A stretch of DNA of 64,000 nt. Origin: Arthrobacter dokdonellae. GTDB lineage: Bacteria; Actinomycetota; Actinomycetes; Actinomycetales; Micrococcaceae. The notes under the pieces were generated by a model. That model was not told where the DNA came from, made no database searches, and was given only the letters and a program-made list of their open reading frames with translations. This document shows, one piece after another, positions 53,281-63,933 of this stretch. The DNA lies in the NCBI RefSeq assembly GCF_003268655.1, contig NZ_CP029643.1:62001-126000 (forward strand), written 5' to 3'. Position 1 is the first letter of the stretch. Each line of letters starts with the position of its first letter. The translations under genes were made by a program, and so were the position numbers.

Positions 53281-54248
53281 CGTGGGATCGCTTTCTAGGT
53301 TTCTTGGCGGAAACAAAATCGGCACCCACGGTGGCCCTCTCACGTACGAGAGCCCCGCAGGAATTGACACCACACTAAGGGACGCAGCCATTGAGACGCG
53401 TCGCGCCGCAGTCGTCTCAATTTTGTTGGCCATTCCGTATGCGTTCCGGCTGGTGGCGCAAGCTGATCGCCCTTGCGAGGACCGGGAAGTCGTCTGTTAC
53501 CCGTGGCCAACTTGAGTGAGACAGGAAGCCTCGAACCGTAGGTGGCCAGATTAACTGAGATTCTGGCCAACAAAACTGAGATGGGATGTCCGGTCTCAAT
53601 TTACTTGGCCATGCTGACCTGCGGCTTGGCCAGATAAATTGAGACGCGTCGCGCCGCAGTCGTCTCAATTTTGTTGGCCATTCCGTATGCGTTCCGGCTG
53701 GTGGCGCAAGCTGATCGCCCTTGCGAGGACCGGGAAGTCGTCTGTTACCCGTGGCCAACTTGAGTGAGACAGGAAGCCTCGAACCGTAGGTGGCCAGATT
53801 AACTGAGATTCTGGCCAACAAAACTGAGATGGGATGTCCGGTCTCAATTTACTTGGCCATGCTGACCTGCGGCTTGGCCAGATAAATTGAGACGCGTCGC
53901 GCCGCAGTCGTCTCAATTTTGTTGGCCATTCCGTATGCGTTCCGGCTGGTGGCGCAAGCTGATCGCCCTTGCGAGGACCGGGAAGTCGTCTGTTACCCGT
54001 GGCCAACTTGAGTGAGACAGGAAGCCTCGAACCGTAGGTGGCCAGATTAACTGAGATTCTGGCCAACAAAACTGAGATGGGACATGGGACACAGCTCCGA
54101 TCATATAGTGATATATCGTGATATATCGCTACTTGACATAATCTTTATTATCGGCGCTTAAAGTACGGGAGTAGAAGTGGCTGCGAGAACTCCCGTTCCC
54201 TGAAGAATTAAGCGTTCCCGCACGTCGCCCGCCATGCCCTAAGACGAC

Positions 54249-54392
54249 GTGCTCGCGGCCTGGATCAGGGAGCGGCAACGGGAAGGCATTGCGCTGGCGA
54301 AGCAGCGCGGTGCGTACAAGGGACGAAAGAAGACCCCTTCACCGGAGCGTGCCGCCGAACTGGGCCCGGCGCGCCGGCACCGGCGTTCCTAA
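54249..54392 (+). pseudogene. C-terminal fragment of a serine recombinase
   Basis: Frame reading RQREGIALAKQRGAYKGRKK then SPERAAEL, the linker between catalytic and DNA-binding domains of Tn3-type resolvases. Both the catalytic domain and the helix-turn-helix are missing. Remnant of another transposon. Confidence 0.6.
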
Positions 54393-54493
54393 GGTCCCCC
54401 GTGCCTGCGTACAGGACCAGCAGAAAGACCGGTTTCCAGTACCTGCCTCGCCAGTGACGTCAGCGCATAGGTCGGGCCGTTGCGCCGGCGCGG

Positions 54494-55249
54494 TCAGTTG
54501 CGGTTGAGCTCGTTCGAGATGGCCTGGGCGGCCTTGCGCAGCATCGGGACGGCACGCCCGGCGAATGACTGGTCCACGCGGGACACCGGCCCGGAGACCG
54601 AGATGGCGGCAGGAGTAGGTGCATCGGGAACTGCCATGGCAAAGCAGCGGACTCCCAGCTCCTGCTCTTCCTCGTCAATGGAGTAGCCGCGTTCCCGGAT
54701 CCTGCCCAGGTCTGCCAGGAGGGATTCGATATCGCCGATGCTCTTGGAAGTCGGAGTGGGCATGCCGGTGCGTTGCACGATGCCGCGGACGACCTCGTCA
54801 TTAAGCTGGGCCAGGATGGCTTTGCCGACGCCCGTGTCGTGAGTGTGGGCACGGCGTCCGACCTCAGTGAACATCCTCATGGAATGCCGGGAGGGAACCT
54901 GGGCTACGAAGATAACCATGTCCGAATCGAGCACGGCCATGTTGGAGGTCTCCCCGAGCTGATCCACGAGGGATTTTAGCTGCGTCCCGGCCATGGCGCC
55001 CAACTGCTTGTTTGCTACTTCGCCGAGCCTGATCAACCGGGGTCCCAGGGCGTAGCGGCGGTGGGGAAGCCGTCGGATGTAGCCGAGAGTGACCAGCGTA
55101 CGCAGGAGACGGTGGATGGTGGGTAGCGGAAGATCGGTCGATATGGAGAGCTGGCTGAGCGTGGCGTCGCCGCCTGCATAAGTAATCAGTTCCAACAACT
55201 CAAAAACGCGCTCAACAGACTGCACGCCTCCGGGGGATTTCTCAGCCAT
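54494..55249 (-). CDS. IclR-family regulator of the glycolate/glyoxylate genes
   Basis: 251 residues. The N-terminal winged helix is at about residues 8-70 (SVERVFELLELITYAGGDAT, LPLPTIHRLLRTLVTLGYIR), followed by the IclR effector domain (HDTGVGKAILAQL, GYSIDEEEQELGVRCFAMAV). It resembles AllR/GclR-type regulators that sense glyoxylate or allantoate. It is close to the glycolate/glyoxylate genes and is the likely regulator of them. Confidence 0.85.
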   Translation of the reverse strand: MAEKSPGGVQSVERVFELLELITYAGGDATLSQLSISTDLPLPTIHRLLRTLVTLGYIRRLPHRRYALGPRLIRLGEVANKQLGAMAGTQLKSLVDQLGETSNMAVLDSDMVIFVAQVPSRHSMRMFTEVGRRAHTHDTGVGKAILAQLNDEVVRGIVQRTGMPTPTSKSIGDIESLLADLGRIRERGYSIDEEEQELGVRCFAMAVPDAPTPAAISVSGPVSRVDQSFAGRAVPMLRKAAQAISNELNRN

Positions 55250-55389
55250 GAGACTGTCTCCTGCGACTCTTCAGCGGCCAGGGCATCGTTTCAGGCGCGC
55301 GTCCGCACGCCCAGATAGTGGACTGTGAGGCGCGAGAGTGCCGTAGCTGTTCAGGCAATGGCCCGCCTCCGACATGTTGGATTGGTGCA

Positions 55390-55947
55390 TCAGAGTCCAT
55401 GGGCATCATGGGCTGAAGCATGAATTTTGCCGGTTGCTTCGAGATGTTGACTAGTGAGCGCCTTGTAGTTTTCGGCGTTCGCTCGGCAATGCTCGATTTC
55501 CTCAGGCGTAAGGGGCCTGCGCACTTTGGCGGGGACACCCGCAACGAGGGAACCCGCAGGAACAATAGTGCCTTCCAGCACCAATGCGTTGGCGGCTACG
55601 AGTGATCCCTTCCCAATAACTGCGCCATTGAGGACGGTGGCGTTCATGCCGATGAGCGAGCCCGCCTCCACGGTGCAGCCGTGCAGGACCGCTCCGTGAC
55701 CCACGCTGACCTGGTCGCCCAGATGGGCGGGGTATCCCGGATCTGCGTGGACGACGGCTGTGTCCTGAATGTTGCTGCCGGAACCGATCGTGATGTTTTC
55801 CATGTCCGCGCGCAATACAGCACCGTAGAAGACTCCCGACGCCTGCCCTAGGCTGACATCGCCGACCACGGTGGCGGTCGGGGCGATCCAAGTGCCGGCA
55901 GCGAGACGCGGCGTTCGGCCATTTATGGTGATGACGTTATTGCTCAT
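55390..55947 (-). CDS. Gamma-carbonic-anhydrase-like hexapeptide-repeat protein
   Basis: 185 residues of left-handed beta-helix repeats, with metal-ligand-type histidines in VHADPGYPAHLGDQVSVGHG. This is the gamma-carbonic anhydrase/PaaY/YrdA group. It is set between the IclR gene and the glycolate oxidase gene and is read divergently from the latter. Carbonic anhydrase activity is not certain for this group; related PaaY is a thioesterase. Confidence 0.75.
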   Translation of the reverse strand: MSNNVITINGRTPRLAAGTWIAPTATVVGDVSLGQASGVFYGAVLRADMENITIGSGSNIQDTAVVHADPGYPAHLGDQVSVGHGAVLHGCTVEAGSLIGMNATVLNGAVIGKGSLVAANALVLEGTIVPAGSLVAGVPAKVRRPLTPEEIEHCRANAENYKALTSQHLEATGKIHASAHDAHGL

Positions 55948-56696
55948 GATGGGTTCTCCAAGGGCTACAGGGTGTGGGAATAAGGCACCACCCTAGTACC
56001 TTCTGGCAGCCAGTCTTGCCGCACAGGTAGTGGAGGGGATCGATGCTAATCATTTCGTGCAGATCCACACATGTTCTATGCATCTATGGTTGTCGGATTG
56101 CTCAGTTGCGAGGAAACGAATTGACCAAATCACACGTATTCCTCAAAGTTAGTGCATCAATTCATTCATTAAACAGCCGATGATCCAACCCAGGAGGTGC
56201 CCGTCTTGGAGCTTCGAACCGCAGGCCTCAAGGCGGCACTCGACCACAAGATATTTCTACTAGCAACCGAATTTCGCCCCCTGCGTAGGCAGACAGACCA
56301 CGGGAACACGGGACGCGAGCAGAAGAACGTCGCTTCATGATCGCCGAACCCACCGCTCTGAGGCTGGATGTTGGAAGCGTCGACTGGTGGGGCCTCTGTT
56401 GAGACATGGTGACGTTGCGGCGGGAACCAGCGTAGTGAATGCTCGGAGCAGCTCCGCTCCGGCTCTGGGGACTTGCCAATCACCCGGCCTGAACAGGCTT
56501 TACAAAACCTGCGCTGAGCTACCCGCGGAACTGGCACGGATGATCTAACACCCTCGGACCTTGTCCGCATACGGAAGTAAGTCCTGATGTGCGGCCAGCG
56601 GTCCGAGTGAATGGAGCGCTGCAGTCGACGAGAGCAGCGCGGTGAGTGACCTCAGGAACTCTCTCGACCTAACTATGATTGAAAAGGAGCGACGAC
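55948..56696. other. Gene-free regulatory stretch between divergent genes
   Basis: No supported gene over 750 bp. The first 200 bp are AT-richer and likely contain the promoters and IclR sites; the middle holds only weak frames. Confidence 0.4.
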
Positions 56697-58178
56697 ATGT
56701 CATACCCAGCCATTGAGCGGGAGGCGGAGTTGCAAAGTTCTCCACTTGGAGTAACCGATGAACAAAGTACCGCCGGTGAGCCCATCCATGAACTCGGCGC
56801 GGTACTGCCGCCCGAAGCCCTAATCACGGATCCCACAGCCATGGGGCCGTACCAACAGGATCGCGCCTTCGATCCCAACGCTGGTATGCCGATTGCTGTC
56901 GTGCTTCCCCTGACCACCGAGCACGTCCAGGTCACAATGCAGTGGGCGGCCAAACATCGGATTCCCGTCGTGCCCAGGGGTGCCGGAACGGGTCTATCCG
57001 GAGGAGCAACCGCTGTAAGTGACGGAATAGTGTTGAGCACCGAGCGGATGCGCAGCATCAATGTGGACGCAGTCACCCGCATTGCGGTGGTCCAGCCAGG
57101 ACTTCTCAACGCTGAGGTTAAGGCGGCAGCCGCTCAGGCAGGACTGTGGTACCCGCCAGACCCCGCGTCCTACGAAATCTGCACCATCGGCGGCAACGCC
57201 GCGACCAACGCCGGCGGCCTGTGCTGCGTCAAATACGGTGTCACCTCTGACTACATCCTGGGCATGGAAGTGGTCACGGCTGACGGCCGGGTCGTACGCA
57301 TTGGCGGACCGCGGCTTAAGGACGTTGCGGGACTGTCCATGCTCAAGCTCTTTGTCGGCAGCGAGGGAACGCTGGGCATTATCACGGAACTCACTCTGCG
57401 GCTCCTGCCAGCAGCGCCTCCCGCGCGGACAGTAGTTGGATGGTTCTCCAGCAGCGGGGATGCTGCAGCCGCAATCCTTGAGGTCGCCTCGAGCATCCGC
57501 CCATCAATGCTGGAGTACATGGATGCGACGTCCATCAACGCCGTTGAAGACGTGCTGGATATGGGCTTGCACCGCCACGCGTCCGCCCTTGTCGTAGCGC
57601 GCTCTGATGATCAAAGCCCCAGTGGGGCCGAAGTCACGACCATGCTGGCAGCCTTCCAACAGCACGGCGCGTTCGAGGCATTTGAAGTCGCAGACCAACA
57701 GGAAGGTGAGCGGTTTGCCCACGCCCGGCGAATCGCCATCCCTTCCGTCGAACGTTTGGGCACGTTGCTGCTTGAGGACGTGGGCGTAGCCATCCCCCGA
57801 CTGGGAGAACTCATTCTCGGAGTAGAGAAGATCGCTGAAGCCCGCGATGTGGTCATCGCATTCATTGCACACGCGGGTGACGGCAACACGCACCCGCTGA
57901 TTGTTTTCAACCCGGACGACGCCGCCATGAAGGAGCGCGCATACCTCGCCTACGGTGAGGTAATGGACCTGGCCATAGAACTGGAAGGCACCATCACCGG
58001 CGAGCACGGCGTAGGCCGACTCAAGCGGCCCTGGCTCGTTGATCAGATCGGAGAAGACCTCCTTGAAATCTCACACAATGTAAAGCGGGCTTTGGATCCA
58101 GCAGGAATCCTCAACCCTGGAACCATTTTTGCTGCTTCAGGTACTGCCGGCCGCGCTGCGAAGAAAGGACATTCATGA
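56697..58178 (+). CDS. glcD: FAD-linked glycolate/lactate oxidase subunit GlcD-like
   Basis: 493 residues from the ATG at 56697, with AAAAGGAGCGAC upstream. The PCMH-type FAD domain has [31 protein letters not shown] and [18 protein letters not shown]; the C-terminal FAD-oxidase domain has [10 protein letters not shown] and [14 protein letters not shown]. GlcD oxidises glycolate to glyoxylate. No GlcE or GlcF gene is present, so it may act alone like actinobacterial D-2-hydroxyacid dehydrogenases. Stop and start overlap with glcB (ATGA). Confidence 0.85.
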   Translation: MSYPAIEREAELQSSPLGVTDEQSTAGEPIHELGAVLPPEALITDPTAMGPYQQDRAFDPNAGMPIAVVLPLTTEHVQVTMQWAAKHRIPVVPRGAGTGLSGGATAVSDGIVLSTERMRSINVDAVTRIAVVQPGLLNAEVKAAAAQAGLWYPPDPASYEICTIGGNAATNAGGLCCVKYGVTSDYILGMEVVTADGRVVRIGGPRLKDVAGLSMLKLFVGSEGTLGIITELTLRLLPAAPPARTVVGWFSSSGDAAAAILEVASSIRPSMLEYMDATSINAVEDVLDMGLHRHASALVVARSDDQSPSGAEVTTMLAAFQQHGAFEAFEVADQQEGERFAHARRIAIPSVERLGTLLLEDVGVAIPRLGELILGVEKIAEARDVVIAFIAHAGDGNTHPLIVFNPDDAAMKERAYLAYGEVMDLAIELEGTITGEHGVGRLKRPWLVDQIGEDLLEISHNVKRALDPAGILNPGTIFAASGTAGRAAKKGHS

Positions 58179-60379
58179 TGGACCAGGAAGGACGCATCCA
58201 AAGCGGAGGGCTTTCCGTCGACGCAGCTTTGCACTGTTTTGTCGAGCAGGAGGCACTGCCTGGCTCGGGCATCGAAGCGGCAGACTTCTGGAGTGGTCTT
58301 GAACAAATTGTTCAGGACTTGGCGCCCCGAAACCGTGAGCTCCTCGCCCGGCGCGATGAACTCCAAGCCAAGATTGACGGCTGGCACGCACTGCACCCAG
58401 TTCCATTCGATCAACATGAGTACCAATCCTTCCTGCAGAACATCGGTTACATCCTTCCCGAACCCGAAGACGTACAAGTACACACTTTCGGAGTGGATGA
58501 GGAGATTGCCCGCGTGGCAGGACCTCAGCTGATTGTGCCCATTTCGAACGCCCGCTATGCACTAAACGCCGCAAACGCGCGGTGGGGCTCACTTTATGAC
58601 GCGGTGTACGGGACCGATGCCTTGGGCCCGGCAACGGGAGCAAAGGAATTCGATCCAGCACGCGGCAAGCTGGTGGTTTCATATGTGCGCGAGCTGTTGG
58701 ACGAATTCTTTCCGCTAAACGAAGGGCGACACGCCTATTCAGTGGGATACACCGTACGCGACGGCATCTTGACGGTGAAACTGGCTGACGGCACCTTTAG
58801 CAGCCTGATTCAGTCTGAACTGCTCGTCGGCTACCGGGGTGAGGCCAGCTCGCCATCGGCAATTCTTCTGCGCCACCATGGACTCCACGTCGAGATCACT
58901 ATCGACCCTGTCACACAGGTAGGACAGACGGACCCGGCAGGCATCTCCGACGTGCTCCTCGAATCCGCCATTACGACGATCATGGACTTCGAGGATTCCG
59001 TTTCCGCCGTGGACGCCGAGGATAAAATCCTCTGTTACCGCAATTGGCTCGGAATCAATCGCGGCGACCTCGCAGACACCTTCACAAAGGGAGGCGAAGT
59101 GATGATTCGGCGGCTGGCAAACGATCGGCATTACACATCTCCAAATGGCGCGGGAGAGGTAACGGTGCCGGGACGGGCACTCATCTTCGTCCGGAACGTC
59201 GGCCACCTCATGAGCACCGACGCCGTACTCGATACCCAGGGAAATGAGATCGGCGAGGGCATCCTGGACGCCGTCCTCACCACGCTAACCGCGCTGCCCG
59301 GTCGTGACCCCTCCAACCCCATGCGAAACGGGTCCCAAGGCTCCATCTACATCGTCAAACCGAAAATGCACGGCCCAGCCGAAGTGGCTTTCACAGTGGA
59401 ACTCTTCCGGCGCGTGGAGGAACTTCTCAAACTGCCGGCGACCACGCTCAAGCTCGGCCTCATGGACGAAGAGCGGCGGACCACAGTCAACCTGAAGGCC
59501 TGTATAGAGGAAGCCAAGGAAAGACTGGTATTCATCAACACCGGTTTCCTGGACAGGTCCGGTGACGAAATACACACGTCCATGGAGGCCGGACCCTTCG
59601 TCCGCAAGGCTGACATGCGCAGTCAAGCATGGATTTCCGCCTACGAGGATCAAAACGTCGATGTCGGCATCGAAGTGGGGCTGCCCGGCCACGGCCAGAT
59701 CGGCAAAGGCATGTGGGCGATGCCGGACCTCATGGCTGCGATGCTCGAGCAAAAGATTGCTCACCCCTTAGCCGGCGCCGCCACTGCTTGGGTCCCCTCA
59801 CCCACGGCAGCGACTCTTCACGCCATCCATTACCACCGGGTAGATGTTCCTGCCCGGCAGCAGGACATCGCCACTCAGGGCCGCCGCGGCACTCTTGAAG
59901 GACTCCTTACTCTCCCCATCGCGGCTAATCCGTCATGGTCGGCAGCCGAGCGCCAGGAAGAACTAGATAACAACATGCAGTCGCTGCTCGGATATGTCGT
60001 CCGCTGGATCGACCAAGGAGTGGGATGCTCAAAGGTGCCGGACATTCATGACGTTGCACTCATGGAGGACCGGGCCACCCTGCGCATATCAAGTCAACAC
60101 ATCGCCAATTGGCTCCGTCATGGAGTGGTGAGCGAGCAGGACGTGCATGAAAGCATGATGCGGATGGCCGGGGTTGTAGACGCACAGAACTCTAAGGACC
60201 CCTCGTACCGCCCTATGTCTTCCAACTTCGAGGACAGCATCGCGTTCCAGTGCGCCGCTGACCTGGTGTTCCAAGGGGCCCAACAGCCAAACGGCTACAC
60301 CGAACCCCTTCTGCACAAACGACGACGTGAGCAAAAGCGCGTCACCCGCTCAGTAGCCATCCACGCGGCTAAGTCATAG
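58175..60379 (+). CDS. glcB: Malate synthase G
   Basis: 734 residues, the usual size of the G form. Visible: [17 protein letters not shown] with active-site Asp/Glu, [32 protein letters not shown] and the Mg-site region [13 protein letters not shown]. Condenses glyoxylate with acetyl-CoA to malate. Translationally coupled to glcD, so glycolate would flow to malate through these two enzymes. A short gap of 15 bp leads to the GlcG-like gene. Confidence 0.9.
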   Translation: MMDQEGRIQSGGLSVDAALHCFVEQEALPGSGIEAADFWSGLEQIVQDLAPRNRELLARRDELQAKIDGWHALHPVPFDQHEYQSFLQNIGYILPEPEDVQVHTFGVDEEIARVAGPQLIVPISNARYALNAANARWGSLYDAVYGTDALGPATGAKEFDPARGKLVVSYVRELLDEFFPLNEGRHAYSVGYTVRDGILTVKLADGTFSSLIQSELLVGYRGEASSPSAILLRHHGLHVEITIDPVTQVGQTDPAGISDVLLESAITTIMDFEDSVSAVDAEDKILCYRNWLGINRGDLADTFTKGGEVMIRRLANDRHYTSPNGAGEVTVPGRALIFVRNVGHLMSTDAVLDTQGNEIGEGILDAVLTTLTALPGRDPSNPMRNGSQGSIYIVKPKMHGPAEVAFTVELFRRVEELLKLPATTLKLGLMDEERRTTVNLKACIEEAKERLVFINTGFLDRSGDEIHTSMEAGPFVRKADMRSQAWISAYEDQNVDVGIEVGLPGHGQIGKGMWAMPDLMAAMLEQKIAHPLAGAATAWVPSPTAATLHAIHYHRVDVPARQQDIATQGRRGTLEGLLTLPIAANPSWSAAERQEELDNNMQSLLGYVVRWIDQGVGCSKVPDIHDVALMEDRATLRISSQHIANWLRHGVVSEQDVHESMMRMAGVVDAQNSKDPSYRPMSSNFEDSIAFQCAADLVFQGAQQPNGYTEPLLHKRRREQKRVTRSVAIHAAKS

Positions 60380-60394
60380 ACCTCAAGGAACCTC

Positions 60395-60820
60395 ATGCAG
60401 AACTATGTTGAATCACTATCGGTAAGCTACGCGGCGGCCGCCCGGGCTGTTGTATTGGCCCTTGAAGAAGGGGAAAAGCGAGGTGTCCTGGTAGCAGCCA
60501 CTGTTGTCGACCCGATGATGGGCCTCGTTGCTTTCGGCCGGGCGGACGGTTCTATGCCTCACAGCGTGGAGACCAGTCGACGGAAAGCCAATACGGCGGC
60601 TTCCTCTCGGAGGCCCAGCGGCTGGATGCAGGGAGACTTCGCCCTTGCCCTTCCGATGGGCACCGATAACCTCCTGACCAACATTCGTGGGGGATTCCCC
60701 TTGGTGTTCACGGGAAAGCACGTAGGTGGCCTTGGTGTCGCGGGCGGGACGCCTGACCAGGACGCCGAGATCGGCTCTGCAGTGCTGGAAGCTTTGGGCA
60801 GCACCCTAGCGGCGACCTGA
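60395..60820 (+). CDS. GlcG/HbpS-family protein
   Basis: 141 residues. The family core is VVDPMMGLVAFGRADGSMP near residues 36-54, then SRRKANTAASSRRPS and GGFPLVFTGKHVGGLGVAGG. GlcG-type proteins accompany glycolate operons and some bind haem or act on dipeptide-like or cobalamin-related ligands; the role here is not known. Starts 15 bp after glcB and is likely in the same transcript. Confidence 0.8.
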   Translation: MQNYVESLSVSYAAAARAVVLALEEGEKRGVLVAATVVDPMMGLVAFGRADGSMPHSVETSRRKANTAASSRRPSGWMQGDFALALPMGTDNLLTNIRGGFPLVFTGKHVGGLGVAGGTPDQDAEIGSAVLEALGSTLAAT

Positions 60821-61093
60821 TTCTTGCTGCTACATACCTGCCGGTTGGCACAGGAATCGCACTAGGTAATACGGGTGGCGCCGCCATAAGCGGCTCTTTA
60901 GCCACCTCTCAGCGCGTACCACGGGCCCGGCATGGTTTCGTTTACCTGCAATCCCTGCAGTCACAATTCCTGCGGTGGGGTGTCGATGGTCACCGGGATC
61001 ATCAACGATCGCAACGCATGACACCTCATCGCAGGCTCGCCAAACGACCAGTCACCTGCCCCAATCTGAGCCGCGTATATTCAGGAGTAAACG

Positions 61094-61324
61094 ATGGACC
61101 TTCACCTGCAATCAAATTGGCAACGTACAGTCGGGCAGCGTGTAGAAATCTGGAATAACGGGAAGCTGGTACGCAAAGGAACTGTGGAGGTCGTCATGCC
61201 AGATGAGACGCTTCTTTGGATTTCAGCGGACGGAGCCTCGTCGCGGCAGATGATTTTCCGTTTCGACGGAAATCAGGTTTTCACACATTTCATGCCCCCG
61301 GGGGGGCCTGAGAACAATCAGTAG
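61094..61324 (+). CDS. Small protein of unknown function
   Basis: 76 residues. Predicted beta-rich: [20 protein letters not shown] and [21 protein letters not shown] ribosome site lies at 61083. No family recognised. It lies between the glcG-like gene and panD on the same strand. Confidence 0.6.
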   Translation: MDLHLQSNWQRTVGQRVEIWNNGKLVRKGTVEVVMPDETLLWISADGASSRQMIFRFDGNQVFTHFMPPGGPENNQ

Positions 61325-61394
61325 GAGTTCGGCAGGTCCGCAACGGGATGCGTCTTGCCGAATACCGCCGCCGAGCGAAATCCTGGAGCTTCCT

Positions 61395-61820
61395 ATGAAT
61401 AGCACAATGTTCAAGTCCAAAATTCACCGGGCAACAGTCACGCACGCTGACCTGCACTATGTAGGCTCAGTTACCGTTGACCTTGACCTCCTCGATGCTG
61501 CTGACATCCTTCCCGGCGAGCTTGTGGCCATCGTGGACGTAACCAATGGCGCCCGACTGGAGACTTACACTATTGCCGGCGAACGAGGCTCGGGCGTGAT
61601 CGGCATCAATGGCCCGGCCGCCCATCTGGTACAGGAAAACGACATCGTCATCCTGATCACCTACGCCGAAATGACCACCGGGGAAGCCAAAGCCTATGAG
61701 CCCCGGGTAGTCCACGTAGATGAGAACAACAAGATGATCCAGGTTGGCAACGACCCCGTAGAGGGTCTCACGCCCGGGCTCCTGCGCCCGCCACACGCCC
61801 TTAATAACTCCGCAATCTAA
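61395..61820 (+). CDS. panD: Aspartate 1-decarboxylase proenzyme
   Basis: 141 residues. The self-cleavage site YVGSV lies near residue 25, where Gly-Ser splits to make the pyruvoyl group. [20 protein letters not shown] and [20 protein letters not shown] are typical of PanD. It converts aspartate to beta-alanine for pantothenate. GGAGCTTCCT precedes the ATG. Its presence in a glyoxylate block, away from panB/panC, is unusual; it may be needed for the coenzyme A that malate synthase uses, or serve beta-alanine synthesis for another purpose. Confidence 0.85.
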   Translation: MNSTMFKSKIHRATVTHADLHYVGSVTVDLDLLDAADILPGELVAIVDVTNGARLETYTIAGERGSGVIGINGPAAHLVQENDIVILITYAEMTTGEAKAYEPRVVHVDENNKMIQVGNDPVEGLTPGLLRPPHALNNSAI

Positions 61821-61977
61821 TCGCACCGTGCGCGGCAGGACTATCCCAGCTGCGCGCACAGGCGAAACCCTTGCTAAGAGTGCGAGTGCGAGTGCGGGTG
61901 GCTGGTGCTTATGACATACGTTGCAAACAAGCGCTTATACGCTTGCCGTCCCCTCCCCCGGATTTCTGGAGGACCTT

Positions 61978-63933
61978 ATGCCCCACTCGCCCGCTCCAAG
62001 GCCACAGCGACGCCAGTCCCCTGCCGCAGTCACCGCCGTCCTGGCACTCAGTGGCACGGTTGTCGCCCTCATGCAGACGCTGGTAGTTCCGCTCCTTCCC
62101 GATTTCCCTGGCATCCTGCAGGTGACATCCGACGACGCCTCCTGGCTAGTGACCGCCACGTTGCTCACCAGCGCCGTGGCAACACCGATTGTTTCCCGCA
62201 GCGCGGACATGTACGGCAAGCGCAAGATGATGGTGGTGTGCCTAGCCACTATGGTCGGGGGGTCGGTGCTGGCAGCGGTGGGCGGCTCCTTCGTGTGGCT
62301 GGTCATTGGGCGGGCGCTTCAGGGCTTCGCCACGGCCCTGATCCCGGTGGGAATCAGCATCATGCGGGATGAACTGCCCAAGGAGAAGATGGGCTCATCC
62401 GTGGCCCTGATGAGCGCCACCTTGGGCATTGGCAGCGCCATGGGCCTTCCCTTAGCGGGGATACTGTACGAGAACTTGGGCTGGGCCTGGATCTTCTGGG
62501 TCTCGGCTGCAGCAGGTTTCCTGCTGCTCCTTGCCGTGGTGCTGGTGATCCCTGAATCGAAGGTCCGCACGTCCGGGACCTTCGACTACACAGGAGCGTT
62601 GGTGCTGTCCGCTGCGCTGACCGCGATGTTGTTGGCTATCTCAAAGGGCGGTTCCTGGGGCTGGGGGTCTGAGCCAGTCCTATTGCTGTTCCTTGCCGCG
62701 GCCATACTGCTGGCAGTCTGGGTGCCGTACGAACTAAAAGTCAGCCAGCCGATGGTTGACCTTCGGACATCCGCCTTCCGGCCTGTTCTGTTCACCAACC
62801 TCGCCTCGCTGCTCATCGGCTTCGCCATGTTTGCCAACATGCTACTCACTACCCAGCAACTCCAACTACCCCCTGCCACAGGCTATAGTTTCGAACTCAG
62901 CGTAATTGCCGCTGGCCTGTGCATGATCCCCTCCGGGTTGGCCATGGTGGTATTCGCACCACTGTCCGGTCGTATTATCCGGATCTTCGGCGGCAAGATT
63001 GCCCTCATGGCTGGTGCCTCTGTGATGGTCGTGGGCTACGTGGGCCGCGTGTTCTTCTACGACTCCATACCCTGGGTGATCGTCGGTTCCACTGTCGTGG
63101 GCATCGGCACAGCTATCGCCTACGCGGCCATGCCCACCCTTATCATGGGTGCCGTACCCATCACCGAGACCGCGTCCGCGAACGGTCTAAACAGCCTGGT
63201 CCGTGCCATAGGAACTTCGACATCAAGCGCGGCAATTGCCGCCGTCTTCACCTCGGTCACCATGACGGTCGACGGCACTCGACTGCCGGCCTTCGAAGCA
63301 TTCAAGGACATCTTCTGGATAGCAGCGCTGGCGGCGGCAGCATCGGCGCTGTCCGCAGTACTCATCCCCCGTGCGCCCTTGTCCGACGTCGGCGCTATTG
63401 AACTCGTGCTGCAAGGACGCGTCCTGGCACCGGACCACCAGCCCCTCACACCCGCCGTCGTCACCGTCCTGAAAACCAGCGGAGAACAAGTCGACTGGAG
63501 CCGCGTGGACGCTGAAGGCAACTACTCAGTCGCCCTCCCCAGCGCCGGCGAGTACCTGATGGTAGCCAACGCCGCTGGCTGGTCGCCCATGGCCGAGGTC
63601 TTTGAGGTTGACGGACGCACGCTCCACCAAGACTTTCTGCTCCTGGACCGGCTAGAGATTACCGGGACGGTCAACGACAGCAGCGGGACAGTAGCCGACG
63701 CGGTGATAACACTCCTTGAAGCCGGCGGTGGGCATCTGGGCACCACCCGAACGGACGACGACGGCGGGTATGCCTTCCCGCTCCCCCTCGCCGGCCGCTA
63801 CGTAGTAACCATGCATAGTTCCGGGACTCGCGTAGCCATGGCGCAGAAAATCAGCGTGGATACCCGCTCCATGCGCATAGATTTTGCCGCTCCGGCCGTG
63901 CAGAGGTGTTCCGGCAAACGGGCGGAAGCGTGA
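61978..63933 (+). CDS. MFS (DHA2-type) exporter with C-terminal carboxypeptidase-regulatory-like domains
   Basis: 651 residues from the ATG at 61978, with CTGGAGGACC upstream. The first 470 residues are an MFS transporter with about fourteen helices; the conserved loop is RSADMYGKRKMMVV and motif GRALQGFATALIP. The last 165 residues hold two Greek-key-like repeats (GRVLAPDHQPLTPAVVTVL ... GEYLMVANAAGW and GTVNDSSGTVADAVITLL ... GRYVVTMHSSG), as in carboxypeptidase-regulatory/Cna-B-like domains. The substrate is unknown. It may export or import a C2-C4 acid for this block, or a drug. The end of the window follows without another gene. Confidence 0.8.
   Translation: MPHSPAPRPQRRQSPAAVTAVLALSGTVVALMQTLVVPLLPDFPGILQVTSDDASWLVTATLLTSAVATPIVSRSADMYGKRKMMVVCLATMVGGSVLAAVGGSFVWLVIGRALQGFATALIPVGISIMRDELPKEKMGSSVALMSATLGIGSAMGLPLAGILYENLGWAWIFWVSAAAGFLLLLAVVLVIPESKVRTSGTFDYTGALVLSAALTAMLLAISKGGSWGWGSEPVLLLFLAAAILLAVWVPYELKVSQPMVDLRTSAFRPVLFTNLASLLIGFAMFANMLLTTQQLQLPPATGYSFELSVIAAGLCMIPSGLAMVVFAPLSGRIIRIFGGKIALMAGASVMVVGYVGRVFFYDSIPWVIVGSTVVGIGTAIAYAAMPTLIMGAVPITETASANGLNSLVRAIGTSTSSAAIAAVFTSVTMTVDGTRLPAFEAFKDIFWIAALAAAASALSAVLIPRAPLSDVGAIELVLQGRVLAPDHQPLTPAVVTVLKTSGEQVDWSRVDAEGNYSVALPSAGEYLMVANAAGWSPMAEVFEVDGRTLHQDFLLLDRLEITGTVNDSSGTVADAVITLLEAGGGHLGTTRTDDDGGYAFPLPLAGRYVVTMHSSGTRVAMAQKISVDTRSMRIDFAAPAVQRCSGKRAEA

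Larger units (their letters stand above)
51742..53389 (-). mobile_element. IS256-family insertion sequence
   Basis: 1,648 bp. An 8-bp target duplication ATTGAGAC flanks it (51734-51741 and 53390-53397), and its removal restores an exact 248-bp unit. The imperfect terminal repeats begin GGTCAAGTCCC on the left and, read inward, GGCTGCGTCCC on the right. It carries the transposase and a small accessory frame. Confidence 0.85.
51435..54082. repeat. Four tandem 248-bp units (interrupted by an IS)
   Basis: Units 51435-51682, 51683-51741 plus 53398-53586, 53587-53834 and 53835-54082. The split second unit adds up to 59 + 189 = 248 bp. Each unit contains six 19-bp sites near GTCTCAATTTTGTTGGCCA in both orientations. 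Short open frames inside are identical from unit to unit and carry no gene features. The units look like a left and right transposon end placed back to back and amplified in tandem. Confidence 0.8.

Noticed and set aside
53281..53433. Extended N-terminus of the IS256 transposase
   Set aside because: The upstream start lies outside the right end of the IS (53389) in flanking repeat DNA, so it cannot belong to the element.
51412..54104. Repeated 60-134-residue minus-strand proteins in the 248-bp units
   Set aside because: The frames run straight across unit borders, repeat identically, and have no ribosome sites or family motifs. The DNA is better explained as transposon ends.
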